Shown: in pieces, positions 1 through 9,139 of the stretch | Layout: each line of letters opens with the position of its first letter | Position numbering within the stretch: the first letter of the stretch is position 1 | From: CAWGHZ01 sp963822575 | GTDB lineage: Bacteria; Pseudomonadota; Alphaproteobacteria; MPNO01; DASWLB01 | NCBI GenBank assembly: GCA_963822575.1 | Contig: CAWGHZ010000003.1 | Span: 124,001-188,000 of the forward strand | Reading direction: 5' to 3' | DNA: 64,000 bases | Made by a program: the position numbers and the translations under genes | The notes under the pieces: model-generated | Seen by the model: only the letters and a program-made list of their open reading frames with translations | What the model was told of the DNA's origin: nothing | Databases searched by the model: none

Positions 1-35
1 TCTACCCCGACCTCGCCCAACGGAAGACCGCCTGA
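1..35 (+). CDS. 3' end of an unidentified upstream gene
   Basis: The first bases can be read as an open frame ending YPDLAQRKTA followed by a TGA at 33-35. That stop overlaps the ATG of the next gene (TGATG), the usual arrangement for translationally coupled genes in this window. Too little is present to name the product. A sugar-catabolism partner of the rhamnulose-phosphate aldolase downstream would fit the context, but that is only inference. Confidence 0.35.
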   Translation, partial: YPDLAQRKTA

Positions 36-2060
36 TGGAGTCGCGCTGGTCGGAGGACGACGCGCGCGCCGCCGTCGCCCGCTACGCGGCCAAGGGCGTC
101 AGCGAGGATCTCGCGCTCCGCGTCTACACTTCTCGCCTCCTGGGGCGCGACCGGCGCCTGGTGCTGCACGGCGGCGGCAACACCTCGGTCAAGACCACGA
201 CGATGGACCTGTTGGGCGATGAGGTCGAGGTGCTGTGCGTCAAGGGCTCGGGCTGGGACTTGTCGGACATTGAGCCGCCGGGCCTGCCCGCCGTGCGCCT
301 TGCGCCGCTCGGCAGGCTGCTTGCCCTCGACGCGCTCTCGGACGAGGATATGGTCGACTACGTGCGCGGCAATCTGATGGATTTCCTCCGCGCCCAACCC
401 GTCGGTCGAGACGCTGCTGCACGCCTTCCTGCCGCACAAATTCGTCGACCACACCCACGCCGATGCCGTGCTGGCGGTCACCGACCGCGCCGACGGCGCA
501 CAAATCTCCGCGGAGGTGTTCGGCAAGCGCCTGGCCTTGGTGCCCTATATCATGCCGGGGTTCGCCCTGGCGAAGTCGTGCGCGGAGATCTACGCCGCGA
601 ACCCCGACGTCGAGGGGCTGGCGCTTCTCAAGCACGGCATCTTCACCTTCGGCGCGACGGCGCGCGAATCCTACGAGCGCATGATCGACGCCGTGACGCT
701 GGCGGAGCGCCACCTCGCGGCGAAGCCGCCGCGCGGCTTCGCCCAGGTCGCCCTCCCCAACGACGTCTCTGCGCCCGAAGAAATCGCTCCCATCGTGCGC
801 GGCCTGGTCGCGTCGCCGCCCGCCGCGGAGGGCGGCGAGCCGAAACGCGTGATCCTCTGCCACCGTTCCTCGCCCGCAATCCTCGACTATGTCGGCGGGG
901 CAGAGCTTGAGCGCTATGGCCGCGCCGGGCCGGTGACGCCCGACCACGTGATCCGCACCAAGCCCTGGCCGCTGATTCTGCCCGCGCCGCGCGCGTCCGG
1001 CCTCGCCGCCTTCCGCGCCGCGGCGGAGAAGCAAGTGGCCGATTACGTCGCGTCCTACCGCGCCTATTTCGACCGCTACAACACGGCGCAGGCCCGGCCC
1101 AGGATCGCGCTCGACCCGATGCCGCTGGTCGTGCTGGTGCCCGGCGTGGGGCTTTTCGGCGTCGGCAAGTCGGCGAAGGACGCGGCGACCGCCGCCGACC
1201 TGGCCGAGACCACCATCGGCGTCGTCGCCGCCACCGAGGCGCACGCGAAATTCGAGTCGATCCCCGAGCGGGACGTGTTCGACATGGAGTACTGGTCGTT
1301 GGAGCAGGCGAAGCTCGGCAAGGCGGCGGAAAAGCCGCTCGCCCGCCACGTCGCCGTCGTCACCGGCGGCGCCTCGGGCATCGGCCGCGCCACCGCCAAG
1401 GCGCTTTCCGCCGAGGGCGCCGAGGTCTGCGTGCTCGACCTGAATGCGACCGACGGCGCCATCGCATGCGACGTGACCGACGCCGCCTCGGTGCGCCACG
1501 CTTTCCGCGAGGTGGTGGCGCGTCATGGCGGGGTCGACATCGTGGTGTCGAACGCCGGCGCGGCCTGGCAGGGCAGGATCGGCGAGGTGGACGAGGCGGT
1601 GCTGCGAAAGAGCTTCGAGCTGAACTTCTGGAGCCACCAGCGCGTCGCCCAGGCAGCGGTCGCCGTGATGCGGGCGCAGAAGACCGGCGGGTGCCTGCTG
1701 TTCAACGTCTCGAAGCAGGCGCTCAACCCCGGCCTCGATTTCGGCCCCTATGGCCTGCCCAAGGCCGCGACCTTCGCGCTGATGCGCCAGTACGCCATCG
1801 ACCACGGTGCCGAGGGCATCCGCGCCGACGCGGTGAACGCCGACCGCATCCGCACGGGATTACTCTCCGACCGGATGATCGCCGAGCGCTCGAAGGCGCG
1901 CGGCGTTTCCGAGCGCGACTACATGTCGGGCAACCTGCTGGGCCGCGAGGTGACGGGCGACGACGTGGCGCGCGCCTTCGTTTCGCTGGCGCTGGCGCGG
2001 TCCACGACCGGCGCGGTGGTCACCGTCGACGGCGGCAACATCGCCGCCGCGCCGCGCTGA
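35..2060 (+). pseudogene. rhaD: Bifunctional rhamnulose-1-phosphate aldolase / short-chain dehydrogenase, frameshifted
   Basis: The N-terminal part resembles class II aldolase/adducin proteins (HGGGNTSVK near residue 50, then FVDHTHADAVLAV with zinc-ligand-type histidines). From about residue 438 it is a short-chain dehydrogenase with TGGASGIG, NAG and the YGLPK form of the YxxxK motif. Fusions of this kind cleave rhamnulose-1-phosphate and oxidise the lactaldehyde formed, in the cytoplasm. The total of about 675 codons fits the family. The frame breaks near 381-385: deleting one T from the run after codon 'gat' joins NLMD directly to a frame reading SSAPNPSVETLLHAF. Everything downstream is intact, so this may be an assembly error rather than true loss. 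The start ATG overlaps the stop of the preceding frame. Confidence 0.85.
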
Positions 2061-2079
2061 CCGGGGACGAGCGCGCCCG

Positions 2080-2760
2080 ATGATCCTGGAATCGAACGTG
2101 CCGCGCCTCTCCGAGGAATGCCGGCCTCTCGCCCGCGTGCTCGACGTCGGCGGCTGGCACCGGCCGTTCCGCCTGGCCACCCACGTGATCGACGTCATGC
2201 CGTACGAGACGCGCTGCGGGTTCGACGCCATCGATCCGGAGAACGCGGAGCGCATCACCGCGGACAACTGGGTGGTGCAGGACGTCTGCGTCACCCCGTG
2301 GCCGTGGCCGGACAAGTTCTTCGATTTCAGCGTCTGTTCGCATCTTCTGGAGGACGTGCGCGATCCCGTCGCCGTCTGCCGCGAGCTGGTGCGCGTCTCC
2401 AAGCGCGGCTATATCGAGGTGCCGTCGCGCGAGCGCGAGATCTTCTGCAAGGCGCGCCTCGCGCGCTGGAAGATCGCGCTGGGGCGCATTCCCGACATCG
2501 GCTTTACCCACCATCGCTGGTTCTGCGCGATCGACGGCAACGAGATCCGCTTCGAGCGCAAGGGGCTCGATTCCATCGCCCGGCCCGACTACTACATCAC
2601 CCGCGCCGAGCTCGGCCGCAAGTTGACCGAGACCGAGTCCGGCATCTGCCTGTGGTGGGAGGGCTCGTTCGCGGCCAGCGAAATGGTCGACGTCGAGAAC
2701 ACCACAGCGGGCTACGCCGCCTTCAAGAAGGACGCGCTCGCCCGGCTGCGCGCGCGGTAG
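2080..2760 (+). CDS. SAM-dependent methyltransferase-like protein
   Basis: A 226-residue protein. Near residue 20 it has a motif I-like ARVLDVGGWHRPF, and near residue 80 the segment FDFSVCSHLLEDVRDPVAVCRELVRV, which matches the post-motif region of class I methyltransferases (D/E-hinge, then helix and strand). The C-terminal half (HHRWFCAIDGNEIRFERKG onward) is not recognised, and the substrate is unknown. It starts 19 bp after the aldolase/dehydrogenase and is probably co-transcribed with it. A GC-rich hairpin follows the stop. Similar proteins occur in polysaccharide loci, but nothing else here supports that role. Confidence 0.55.
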   Translation: MILESNVPRLSEECRPLARVLDVGGWHRPFRLATHVIDVMPYETRCGFDAIDPENAERITADNWVVQDVCVTPWPWPDKFFDFSVCSHLLEDVRDPVAVCRELVRVSKRGYIEVPSREREIFCKARLARWKIALGRIPDIGFTHHRWFCAIDGNEIRFERKGLDSIARPDYYITRAELGRKLTETESGICLWWEGSFAASEMVDVENTTAGYAAFKKDALARLRAR

Positions 2761-2785
2761 AGTCCTTCCAATCGGGCGGCTCCAG

Positions 2786-2851
2786 CCCGCTCCCCCTCCC
2801 GGCCACCCAACGACAGTGTGCTGGTATGGGTGGCCGGGAGGGGGGAGCGGG
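2786..2851. terminator. Strong hairpin between convergent genes, probable bidirectional terminator
   Basis: Near-perfect inverted repeat with arms of about 24 bases (2786-2809 and 2827-2851) and a 17-base loop. The only mismatch is a one-base difference in a C/G run (5 C against 6 G). It lies between two genes that converge on it and has no long T tract, so termination would depend on the hairpin alone. A dispersed palindromic repeat (REP-like) is an alternative, but I found no second copy in the window. Confidence 0.5.
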
Positions 2852-2917
2852 TCGTGCGCGAGGCCCACAACGAAAACGGGCGGCCCGTGGCCGCCCGCTT
2901 CCGCAAACGAGGATCGC

Positions 2918-3610
2918 TTACGCTGCCGCGCGGTTCGGCGGGCTGAGGTGGGAGCCGAGGAACTCGAGGGCGCGCGCCTTCGCGGTCTTGGCCGCCTCCT
3001 CGTGGAAGCTGCCGCGCTCGTCGCAGGTGAAGCCGTGGCCCGCGCCGGCATAGACAAAGGTCGGCAGGTTCGGATGGGCGGCCTTCACCGCCTCGACCTT
3101 GTCCATCGCGATCGACTGGTCGAGCTCGCCGAAATGGAGCTGGACCGGGCACTTGGGCTTCTGGTCCTTGAACTCGAAGACCTGGCCGCCGTAGAAGCTG
3201 ACGCCCGCCGCGAACCCGTCGAGGTCGCAGCATGCCTTCCACACCACCGACCCGCCGAAGCAGTAGCCGATGATGCCGACCTTGCCGGCGCTCTTGAGCG
3301 CGTCGCGCGCGGCGGCGACGTCGGCGAGGATGCCGTCCCAGTTCAGCTTCTGGCGCAGCGCCACGCCCTTGCCGCGGTCCTCCTCGCCGTAGCCGAGCTC
3401 GGCGTCGCGCTCGGCCCGGTCGAACATCTGCGGGGCGATGCAGACATAGCCTTCCTTGGCGTACTGGTCGCACAGGTTGCGGATGTGATGGTTGACGCCG
3501 AAAATCTCCTGGATCACCACGACGCCGCCCTTGGGCGTGCCCGCGGGGTCCGCACGATACGCGCCGAGCTCAAAATCGTCCTTGGCCTTCAACTTGATCT
3601 TCTGGCCCAT
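2918..3610 (-). CDS. Dienelactone hydrolase family protein (carboxymethylenebutenolidase-like)
   Basis: A 230-residue alpha/beta hydrolase. The nucleophile elbow GYCFGG has Cys in the nucleophile position, as in dienelactone hydrolases. The catalytic His is in AGHGF near residue 200, and an acidic residue of the triad lies around LDQSIAMD. VVVIQEIFGVN near residue 30 is typical of the family. The classical enzyme opens 4-carboxymethylenebut-2-en-4-olide in chlorocatechol degradation, but most genomic homologues have unknown substrates. It is monocistronic, convergent with the methyltransferase-like gene and divergent from the M48 gene. No signal peptide is evident, so it is cytoplasmic. Confidence 0.85.
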   Translation of the reverse strand: MGQKIKLKAKDDFELGAYRADPAGTPKGGVVVIQEIFGVNHHIRNLCDQYAKEGYVCIAPQMFDRAERDAELGYGEEDRGKGVALRQKLNWDGILADVAAARDALKSAGKVGIIGYCFGGSVVWKACCDLDGFAAGVSFYGGQVFEFKDQKPKCPVQLHFGELDQSIAMDKVEAVKAAHPNLPTFVYAGAGHGFTCDERGSFHEEAAKTAKARALEFLGSHLSPPNRAAA

Positions 3611-3667
3611 TGCCGTCTCCTCGGGTTCTGAAGCGCCGTCCCCATGCGGCCGGCGCCCGGTTGATTT

Positions 3668-3695
3668 GCGGCTCGCTCCGTTTTAGACGAGCCGC
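3668..3695. promoter_or_regulatory. 8-bp perfect inverted repeat in a divergent intergenic region
   Basis: GCGGCTCG at 3668-3675 and CGAGCCGC at 3688-3695, separated by 12 bases containing GTTTTAGA. It lies between the divergent dienelactone hydrolase and M48 lipoprotein genes, so it could be an operator or a leader hairpin. No recognised regulator binding site matches it. Confidence 0.2.
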
Positions 3696-3787
3696 CCCGC
3701 GGGCGCAACGTATGGACGGGGGCTGCAAGATTTTCTAGCATGCGGAAAGGCCGCCGCAGAGCGGTCGGAATTCCGGGAGGGGACGCC

Positions 3788-4771
3788 ATGCGGTTTCACC
3801 CTGCAGTCCTGGCGCTCGCACTTACGGCCGCGGCGTGCGCGCCGACCTCGCAGATGCCGACCGTCGACCCGGCGCTGGCCCGCGCCGAGGCGGAAAAGCA
3901 GCGCGAGCTTGCGATCACGGACCGGGTGAGCGAGCTGGCCCGCCTGCGGCGCGTCGCCGACCGGCTGCTGGTCGCCGGCGCCGATTTGTGCGGCAAGCGC
4001 GTCGCATGGCGGCTCGGCCTCGCGGTCGCCACACGCGACGAATTCGACAGCGATTTCCGCGACGCCGAGACCAAGAAGCTCGGCATGGACGACCGCCTGC
4101 GCGCCCTGGTCGTCGTGGCGGACCGGCCCGCCGCCCGCGCCGGGGTGCAAGCGAGTGACGCGCTGGTCGCGCTTGAAGGCTGGAAGGTGCCAAGAAGGCG
4201 TGCGACTTCGACGTCCGCGTGGTGCAGGATGACAACGTCAATGCCTCGGCCGACAGCGACGCCATCAACATCAACACCGGCATGATGCGCTTCGCAGACA
4301 CCGACGTGGCGCTCGCAACCGTCGTGGGCCACGAGATCGCTCACGACCTCATGGGCCATATCGACAAGAGGCGCGGCAATGCCGCCATCGGCATGCTGTT
4401 CGACCTGGTGTTCGCCGGGCTCGGCGCCAACACAAACGGGGCGTTCGCCCGCATGGGGGCGGGCGCGTTCAGCCGGGAGTTCGAGGCCGAGGCCGACTAT
4501 GTCGGGCTCTATCTCGAGGCGCGGGCACACTACCCCATCGCCAAGGCGCCGGACTTCTGGCGGCGCATGGGCGCCCTGCACCCCGACCATATCAAGGACA
4601 GCTTCCAGTCCGACCATCCGGCGGCGCCCGCGCGCTTCGTCGCCCTCGAAAAGACCGTGGCGGAGATCGCGGCGAAGGAAAAAGGCGGGCGCACCGCTGG
4701 TGCCCAACGCCAAGCCCGCGCCGGCGGCGCCGGTGCTGCCCGACGCCGACGGCCAATCGCTCAATTGGTAG
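3788..4771 (+). pseudogene. M48-family metalloprotease lipoprotein, broken by two frameshifts
   Basis: The product starts with a lipoprotein signal (lipobox LTAAAC, Cys at residue 17). A region with a conserved CGKR, then a PDZ-like segment ending ARAGVQASDALVALEGW, follows. A different frame then carries the zinc protease core, with HEIAH as the HExxH motif and FEAEAD supplying the third ligand. The frame changes near 4185-4200, and the linker between the PDZ-like part and the protease looks shorter than in relatives, so an out-of-frame deletion is plausible. A second shift in the A-run near 4677-4683 restores a proline-rich tail ending GQSLNW. Intact members act in the periplasm or outer membrane on misfolded proteins. 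Two lesions in one gene favour real decay over error. Confidence 0.75.
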
Positions 4772-4871
4772 AACGGCCTGATTAATCCGCCACCGGGACC
4801 ACATTTTCGTGCTAATTTTTCGGTCGTGGCGGGCCTCGTGGGTTGGGGACACGGCCCGCAGGGATGTCTGA

Positions 4872-6275
4872 ATGGGCCAGGGCAAACGGCGTGGCGCCGA
4901 GTTGCCGGGTTGGGCGCCGGTGCCCGGCGACCTTGAAACCTACCGCGGCGCTCTGTTCCGCGCCATCGCGGAGGCGAGCGCCGACGGCATCATCGGCATC
5001 GCGAACGACGGCACGATCATCGCATGGAACCCGGGCGCCGAGACGATCTACGGCTACAGCGCCGCCGAGGCGGTGGGACGGAAGGTCACGCTGCTGATCC
5101 CGCCCGACCGGCACGACTACGCGATCGGGCGCATCGCCGCGTTCCGCACGGTCGAGCGGTTCGAGACCACCCATCGGACACGCGACGGGCGCGAGATCGA
5201 TGTCGCGATCACGCTGTCGCCGATCTTCGACGCCGAGGGCACCATGATCGCCCAATCGGCCGTGCTGCGCGACGTGACCGAGGCGAAGCGCCTCGCCCGT
5301 GAGCGCGACCGGCTGGCCGCGGCCGTCGCCGCCGCGCACGATTCCGTCATCGTGTGGGAGCCGGACGGCACCATCGTGTCGTGGAACCCCGCCTCGGAGC
5401 GGCTCTACGGCTACACCGCCGAGGAAGCGGTCGGCCAGTCGCTCCTGATGTTGGTCGAGCCCGAGCGCCACGATTACTGGCAGAAGACCTTGCCCGACGT
5501 GCTGGGGGGCAAGCTGTTCGACCAGTACGAGACGGTGCGCCGGCACAAGAGCGGGCGGCTGATCGACGTGTCGCTGACCGTCTCGGTGATCCGCGACGAG
5601 GACGGCCGGATCGAAGGCGTGGTCACCATCGCCCGCGACGTGACCGAGCGCAAGCGTGCGGCGGAGCGCCAGCGCTTCCTCCTGAACGAGCTCGACCACC
5701 GGGTGAAGAACACGCTGGCGGCGGTGCAGTCGATCGCGGCGCAGAGCCTGCGCGGCACGCAGGACCCGGAGGACGCGCGGCGCAAGCTGGAGGAGCGGCT
5801 GCTCGCGCTCGCCAACGCGCACGATCTGCTGACGCGCGACCAGTGGACCGGCGTGGCGCTGACCGACCTGGCCGGCCGGCTCCTCACACCCTATGGCGGG
5901 GATGAGCCGGGGCGCGTCGCCATCGCTGGGCCGGAGCTGCGCCTGCCGGCGCGCGCCGCGGTGGCGTTCGCCATGGCGTTCCACGAGCTTGCCACCAACG
6001 CCGCCAAGTACGGCGCCCTCTCCTGCCCCGAAGGGCGGGTGCGGCTCGACTGGCGGCTCGACCGCGAGGGGCCGGGCACGCGGCTCCGCCTCGCCTGGCG
6101 CGAGGAGGGCGGACCGCGGGTCTCGCCCCCCAACCGGCGCGGCTTCGGCTCGCGGCTGGTCGAGGAAGGGCTTGCCCGCGAGCTGGGCGGTGACGTCGCC
6201 ATCCGCTACGAGCCCGAGGGCGTGGTGTGCGCCATGGACATCCCCCTGCCGCTGGGCGAGCCCGCCGCGGCTTGA
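4872..6275 (+). CDS. PAS-PAS sensor histidine kinase, HWE family
   Basis: A 467-residue soluble kinase with no transmembrane segment. Two PAS domains lie at about 22-140 and 150-265; each carries WNP.....YGY and ends in a PAC-type RDVTE. The phosphoacceptor segment LNELDHRVKNTLAAVQSIA follows near residue 275. The ATP-binding region has HELATNAAKYGAL, a WREEGGP segment typical of HWE kinases, and GFGSRLVE. HWE kinases are common in alphaproteobacteria and often signal light, redox or general stress through a separate receiver. No response regulator is adjacent. AGGGA eight bases upstream supports this start. Confidence 0.9.
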   Translation: MGQGKRRGAELPGWAPVPGDLETYRGALFRAIAEASADGIIGIANDGTIIAWNPGAETIYGYSAAEAVGRKVTLLIPPDRHDYAIGRIAAFRTVERFETTHRTRDGREIDVAITLSPIFDAEGTMIAQSAVLRDVTEAKRLARERDRLAAAVAAAHDSVIVWEPDGTIVSWNPASERLYGYTAEEAVGQSLLMLVEPERHDYWQKTLPDVLGGKLFDQYETVRRHKSGRLIDVSLTVSVIRDEDGRIEGVVTIARDVTERKRAAERQRFLLNELDHRVKNTLAAVQSIAAQSLRGTQDPEDARRKLEERLLALANAHDLLTRDQWTGVALTDLAGRLLTPYGGDEPGRVAIAGPELRLPARAAVAFAMAFHELATNAAKYGALSCPEGRVRLDWRLDREGPGTRLRLAWREEGGPRVSPPNRRGFGSRLVEEGLARELGGDVAIRYEPEGVVCAMDIPLPLGEPAAA

Positions 6276-6312
6276 CGGGGCCGGCGGGGCTGGCGTAAAA
6301 ACCGCCCGTCGA

Positions 6313-6338
6313 CGCCCCCGTCGCGGCCGGTGGGGGCG
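6313..6338 (+). terminator. Possible terminator hairpin upstream of rpmB
   Basis: CGCCCCC (6313-6319) pairs with GGGGGCG (6332-6338) around a 12-base loop, followed by a short T-rich stretch (CGTTTCGTTTC). It sits between the sensor kinase stop and rpmB. It could end the kinase transcript or lie in the rpmB leader. Confidence 0.3.
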
Positions 6339-6359
6339 CGTTTCGTTTCGGAGGTTGCG

Positions 6360-6662
6360 ATGTCGCGTCGCTGCTCGATCACCGGCAAGGGCGTGCTCGC
6401 TGGCAACAACGTCAGCCACGCGAACAACAAGACCCGCCGTCGCTTCCTGCCCAACCTGCAGGAGACGTCGCTCTTGTCCGACGCGCTGGGCGGCACCGTG
6501 CGGGTCAGGCTGACCACGCGGGCGATCCGCACGGTCGACCGCAATGGCGGGCTCGACGCCTATCTCCTGAAGACGCCCGACGCCAAGCTCCCCGACGAGG
6601 CGCAGGTGCTCAAGCGCCGCATCAAGAAGGCCGCCGCCAAGGCGGAGGCGCGGGCCGGATGA
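6360..6662 (+). CDS. rpmB: 50S ribosomal protein L28
   Basis: A 100-residue basic protein with the L28 N-terminus MSRRCSITGKGVLAGNNVSHANNK, followed by TRRRFLPNLQ and a lysine-rich C-terminus, matching alphaproteobacterial L28 in length. It is a structural component of the large ribosomal subunit. The ATG at 6360 is preceded by CGGAGG at good spacing; the longer frame from 6330 lacks a site. The stop overlaps the tgt start (ATGA). Confidence 0.96.
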   Translation: MSRRCSITGKGVLAGNNVSHANNKTRRRFLPNLQETSLLSDALGGTVRVRLTTRAIRTVDRNGGLDAYLLKTPDAKLPDEAQVLKRRIKKAAAKAEARAG

Positions 6663-7885
6663 GCCCCGCCGCCGGCGCCGGCGCCACGCGCGCCGCGCCG
6701 GAGACGCGGCGCTTCGCCTTCACCGTCACCCACCGCGACGCCGACAGCCGGGCGCGCTGCGGCACGCTCGAAACCCCGCACGGCGCGGTCGAGACTCCCG
6801 CCTTCCTGTTCTGTGCCACCAAGGCGGCGATCAAGGCGGTGACGCCGGATCTCGCCCGCGCCGAGGGGGCGCAGGCGATCCTCGCCAACACCTACCACCT
6901 GATGCTGCAGCCCGGGCCCGAGATCGTGGCGCGGATGGGCGGGCTCCACCGGTTCATGGGGTGGGACGGGCCGATGCTGACCGATTCCGGCGGGTTCCAG
7001 ATCTTCAGCCTGTCGCGCGGCAGCGAGGTGGATGACGCACTCCGCAATGCGCCGGCGACGGGCCGGCCCAAGGCCAACCTGGTCAAGATCAGCGAGGAAG
7101 GCGCCGCGTTCCGCTCGCACATCGACGGCACGCCGCACCTGCTCACCCCCGAGCGCTCGATCGACATCCAGCGTGCGCTGGGCGCCGACCTGGTGGTGGC
7201 GCTTGACGAGTGCCCGCCGGCGCATCTCGACCGCGACGCGACCACGCGCTCGCTGGCGCTGACCCACCGCTGGGAGGACCGCTCGCTGGCGCAGTTCGCC
7301 CGCCACGACGACGGCCGCCAGGCACTCTACGGCGTCGTCCAGGGCGGGATCTATCCGAACCTCCGGCGCGAATCCGCCGACTTCGTTTCGTCGCGGCCGT
7401 TCTTCGGCCATGCCATCGGCGGGTGCCTGCCGGCCCGCCAGGAGGACGCGCCGATGTACGAGGTATTTTCCATGGCGGCCGAGGCGCTCGACCCCGCCCG
7501 GCCGATCCACCTTCTGGGGATCGGCGGGGTGCGCGACATCTGGGAAGGGGCGGCGCGCGGCGTCGACACGTTCGACTGCGTCCACCCGACCCGCGTGGCG
7601 CGCCACGGCCAGGCGCTGGTGCGCGGGCCCGGCTTCCGCATGAATCTGCGCAACGCGCGTTACCGCGACGATTCCGCGCCGATCGACACGGACTGTAGCT
7701 GCGCGGCCTGCCGCCGATTCAGCCGCGCCTATCTGCACCATCTGATCAAGGCTGGCGAGGTGACCGGGCTGGTGCTGATCACGCTGCACAACATCGCCTT
7801 CATGAACCGGCTGATGGCAAGCGTCCGCGCCGCGATCCAGGGCGGCACGTTCCGCGCCGAAATGCGCGCCTGGTGCGGCGCATAG
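6659..7885 (+). CDS. tgt: tRNA-guanine transglycosylase (queuine tRNA-ribosyltransferase)
   Basis: A 408-residue enzyme that exchanges G34 of Asp, Asn, His and Tyr tRNAs for the queuine precursor preQ1. The catalytic Asp lies in LTDSGGFQIFSL near residue 108, the second conserved Asp in VALDECPP, and the family signatures VQGG and AIGG are present. The zinc site is CSCAAC followed downstream by His in YLHHLI. It is translationally coupled to rpmB by an ATGA overlap. The N-terminus has about ten extra Ala/Pro-rich residues before the core. Confidence 0.95.
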   Translation: MSPAAGAGATRAAPETRRFAFTVTHRDADSRARCGTLETPHGAVETPAFLFCATKAAIKAVTPDLARAEGAQAILANTYHLMLQPGPEIVARMGGLHRFMGWDGPMLTDSGGFQIFSLSRGSEVDDALRNAPATGRPKANLVKISEEGAAFRSHIDGTPHLLTPERSIDIQRALGADLVVALDECPPAHLDRDATTRSLALTHRWEDRSLAQFARHDDGRQALYGVVQGGIYPNLRRESADFVSSRPFFGHAIGGCLPARQEDAPMYEVFSMAAEALDPARPIHLLGIGGVRDIWEGAARGVDTFDCVHPTRVARHGQALVRGPGFRMNLRNARYRDDSAPIDTDCSCAACRRFSRAYLHHLIKAGEVTGLVLITLHNIAFMNRLMASVRAAIQGGTFRAEMRAWCGA

Positions 7886-7975
7886 CGCGGGCGGGCTGAA
7901 GCTGGATCGATAGACTTGCGCCTGCGCCACGCCTAGAATTTCTACAATAGACAGCCGAAAAGGGGAGTGAAACCA

Positions 7976-8992
7976 ATGATACGGCGCTTCGCTGCGATGC
8001 TGCTCCTGTGCGCGGGGGCCGCGCTTCCCTCCGTCGCTTCGGCCGACGATCCGATCACATTGAAATTCGGCTTCGCCAACCGGCCGGGCACCTGGACGAA
8101 CGTCAACGGCATCGCGCCCTGGTCGAAGGACGTCGAAAGCCGGACCGCCGGCGCGCTCAAGATCAAGGTGTTCGCGGGCGGCTCGGTCGTCAATCAGCGC
8201 AATACCTACGACCGGCTGCTCAACGGCGTCGTCGATCTGGCGTACGGCCCGTTCGGCGCCATCACCGACACGATGCCCCATGTCGAGGTGACCGCACTGC
8301 CGTTCGAGTCGCCGGGCATCGTCGCCTCCGCCGCCGCCGCCTGGCAGCTCTATAAGGACGGCGTGTTCGCCGAGGACTTCAGCCGCATCCACATCATCAC
8401 CACGTGGTGCATGCCCGGATCGGTTCTGCACACGACGCGGGAGGTGAGGACCCTCGACGACCTCAAGGGAATGAAGCTTTCGTCGGCGACCCGCACCAAC
8501 GGCGAGGTCAGCGAGCGGCTCGGCGCCACGGTCATCACGATCACCAACCCCCAGGCCTACAGCGCGCTGGAGCGCGGCATGATCCAGGGCCTGCTGCTGC
8601 CCAACTCCGGGGCCATGACGTTCCACCTGCAGGACGTGGCCAAGTACCATCTGGGCGGGCTGCCGCTCGGCTGCACGACCGCGGGATTCTTCATGAACAA
8701 GGACGCCTATGCGCGGCTGCCCGGCAAGTTCCGGACGGCGATCGATGCAGCTTCGGGCGACGCCATGGCGAAGCACATGGCCCAGGCGGCGGTCCACGAA
8801 GAAGAGCTGGCGACCAAGCAGGTCGCAGCCGCCAACGGGTCGGTCATGCGCTCACTCGACAAATCGCAGATCGAGGGGTGGGGCGCACGGCTCAGGCCGA
8901 TGGCCGCGGCCTGGGTCAAGAATACGCCGGGCGGCGACAAGGTGCTGGCCGCCTATCGCGCCGCGATCGCCAGGGTGCGCTCCGACATGTGA
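7976..8992 (+). CDS. TRAP transporter substrate-binding protein (DctP family)
   Basis: A 338-residue periplasmic protein with a cleavable signal peptide ending PSVASA/DD. The mature part follows the DctP pattern: LKFGFANRPG near the N-terminus, RNTYDRLLNGVVDLAYGP, TLDDLKGMK and the conserved Arg/Asn-rich region SSATRTNGE. It would capture an organic acid or similar small anion and deliver it to a TRAP permease. GGGGAG eight bases upstream supports the ATG at 7976 over the GTG at 7967. The fused permease at 12258 is its probable partner, although a second transporter is inserted between them. Confidence 0.85.
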   Translation: MIRRFAAMLLLCAGAALPSVASADDPITLKFGFANRPGTWTNVNGIAPWSKDVESRTAGALKIKVFAGGSVVNQRNTYDRLLNGVVDLAYGPFGAITDTMPHVEVTALPFESPGIVASAAAAWQLYKDGVFAEDFSRIHIITTWCMPGSVLHTTREVRTLDDLKGMKLSSATRTNGEVSERLGATVITITNPQAYSALERGMIQGLLLPNSGAMTFHLQDVAKYHLGGLPLGCTTAGFFMNKDAYARLPGKFRTAIDAASGDAMAKHMAQAAVHEEELATKQVAAANGSVMRSLDKSQIEGWGARLRPMAAAWVKNTPGGDKVLAAYRAAIARVRSDM

Positions 8993-9026
8993 AGCCGTGC
9001 GCGCAGGGCTCGGCACGTCGCAGGGA

Positions 9027-9056
9027 CTTCAACCGCGAATGGCATCCCGGTTGAAG
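9027..9056 (+). terminator. Stem-loop after the DctP-type gene
   Basis: CTTCAACCG (9027-9035) and CGGTTGAAG (9048-9056) form a perfect 9-bp stem with a 12-base loop. It lies 35 bases after the binding-protein stop, with no T-run following. It may be an attenuator or 3' stabiliser that keeps the binding-protein mRNA abundant relative to the genes downstream. Confidence 0.35.
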
Positions 9057-9139
9057 CGCCGCTCGGTCCCGCGGCTTTACCGGCTTCGCGGCTTCGTTGT
9101 AGTCTCCGCGGCAACCAGAACATGCGGGAGGTCACGCCC

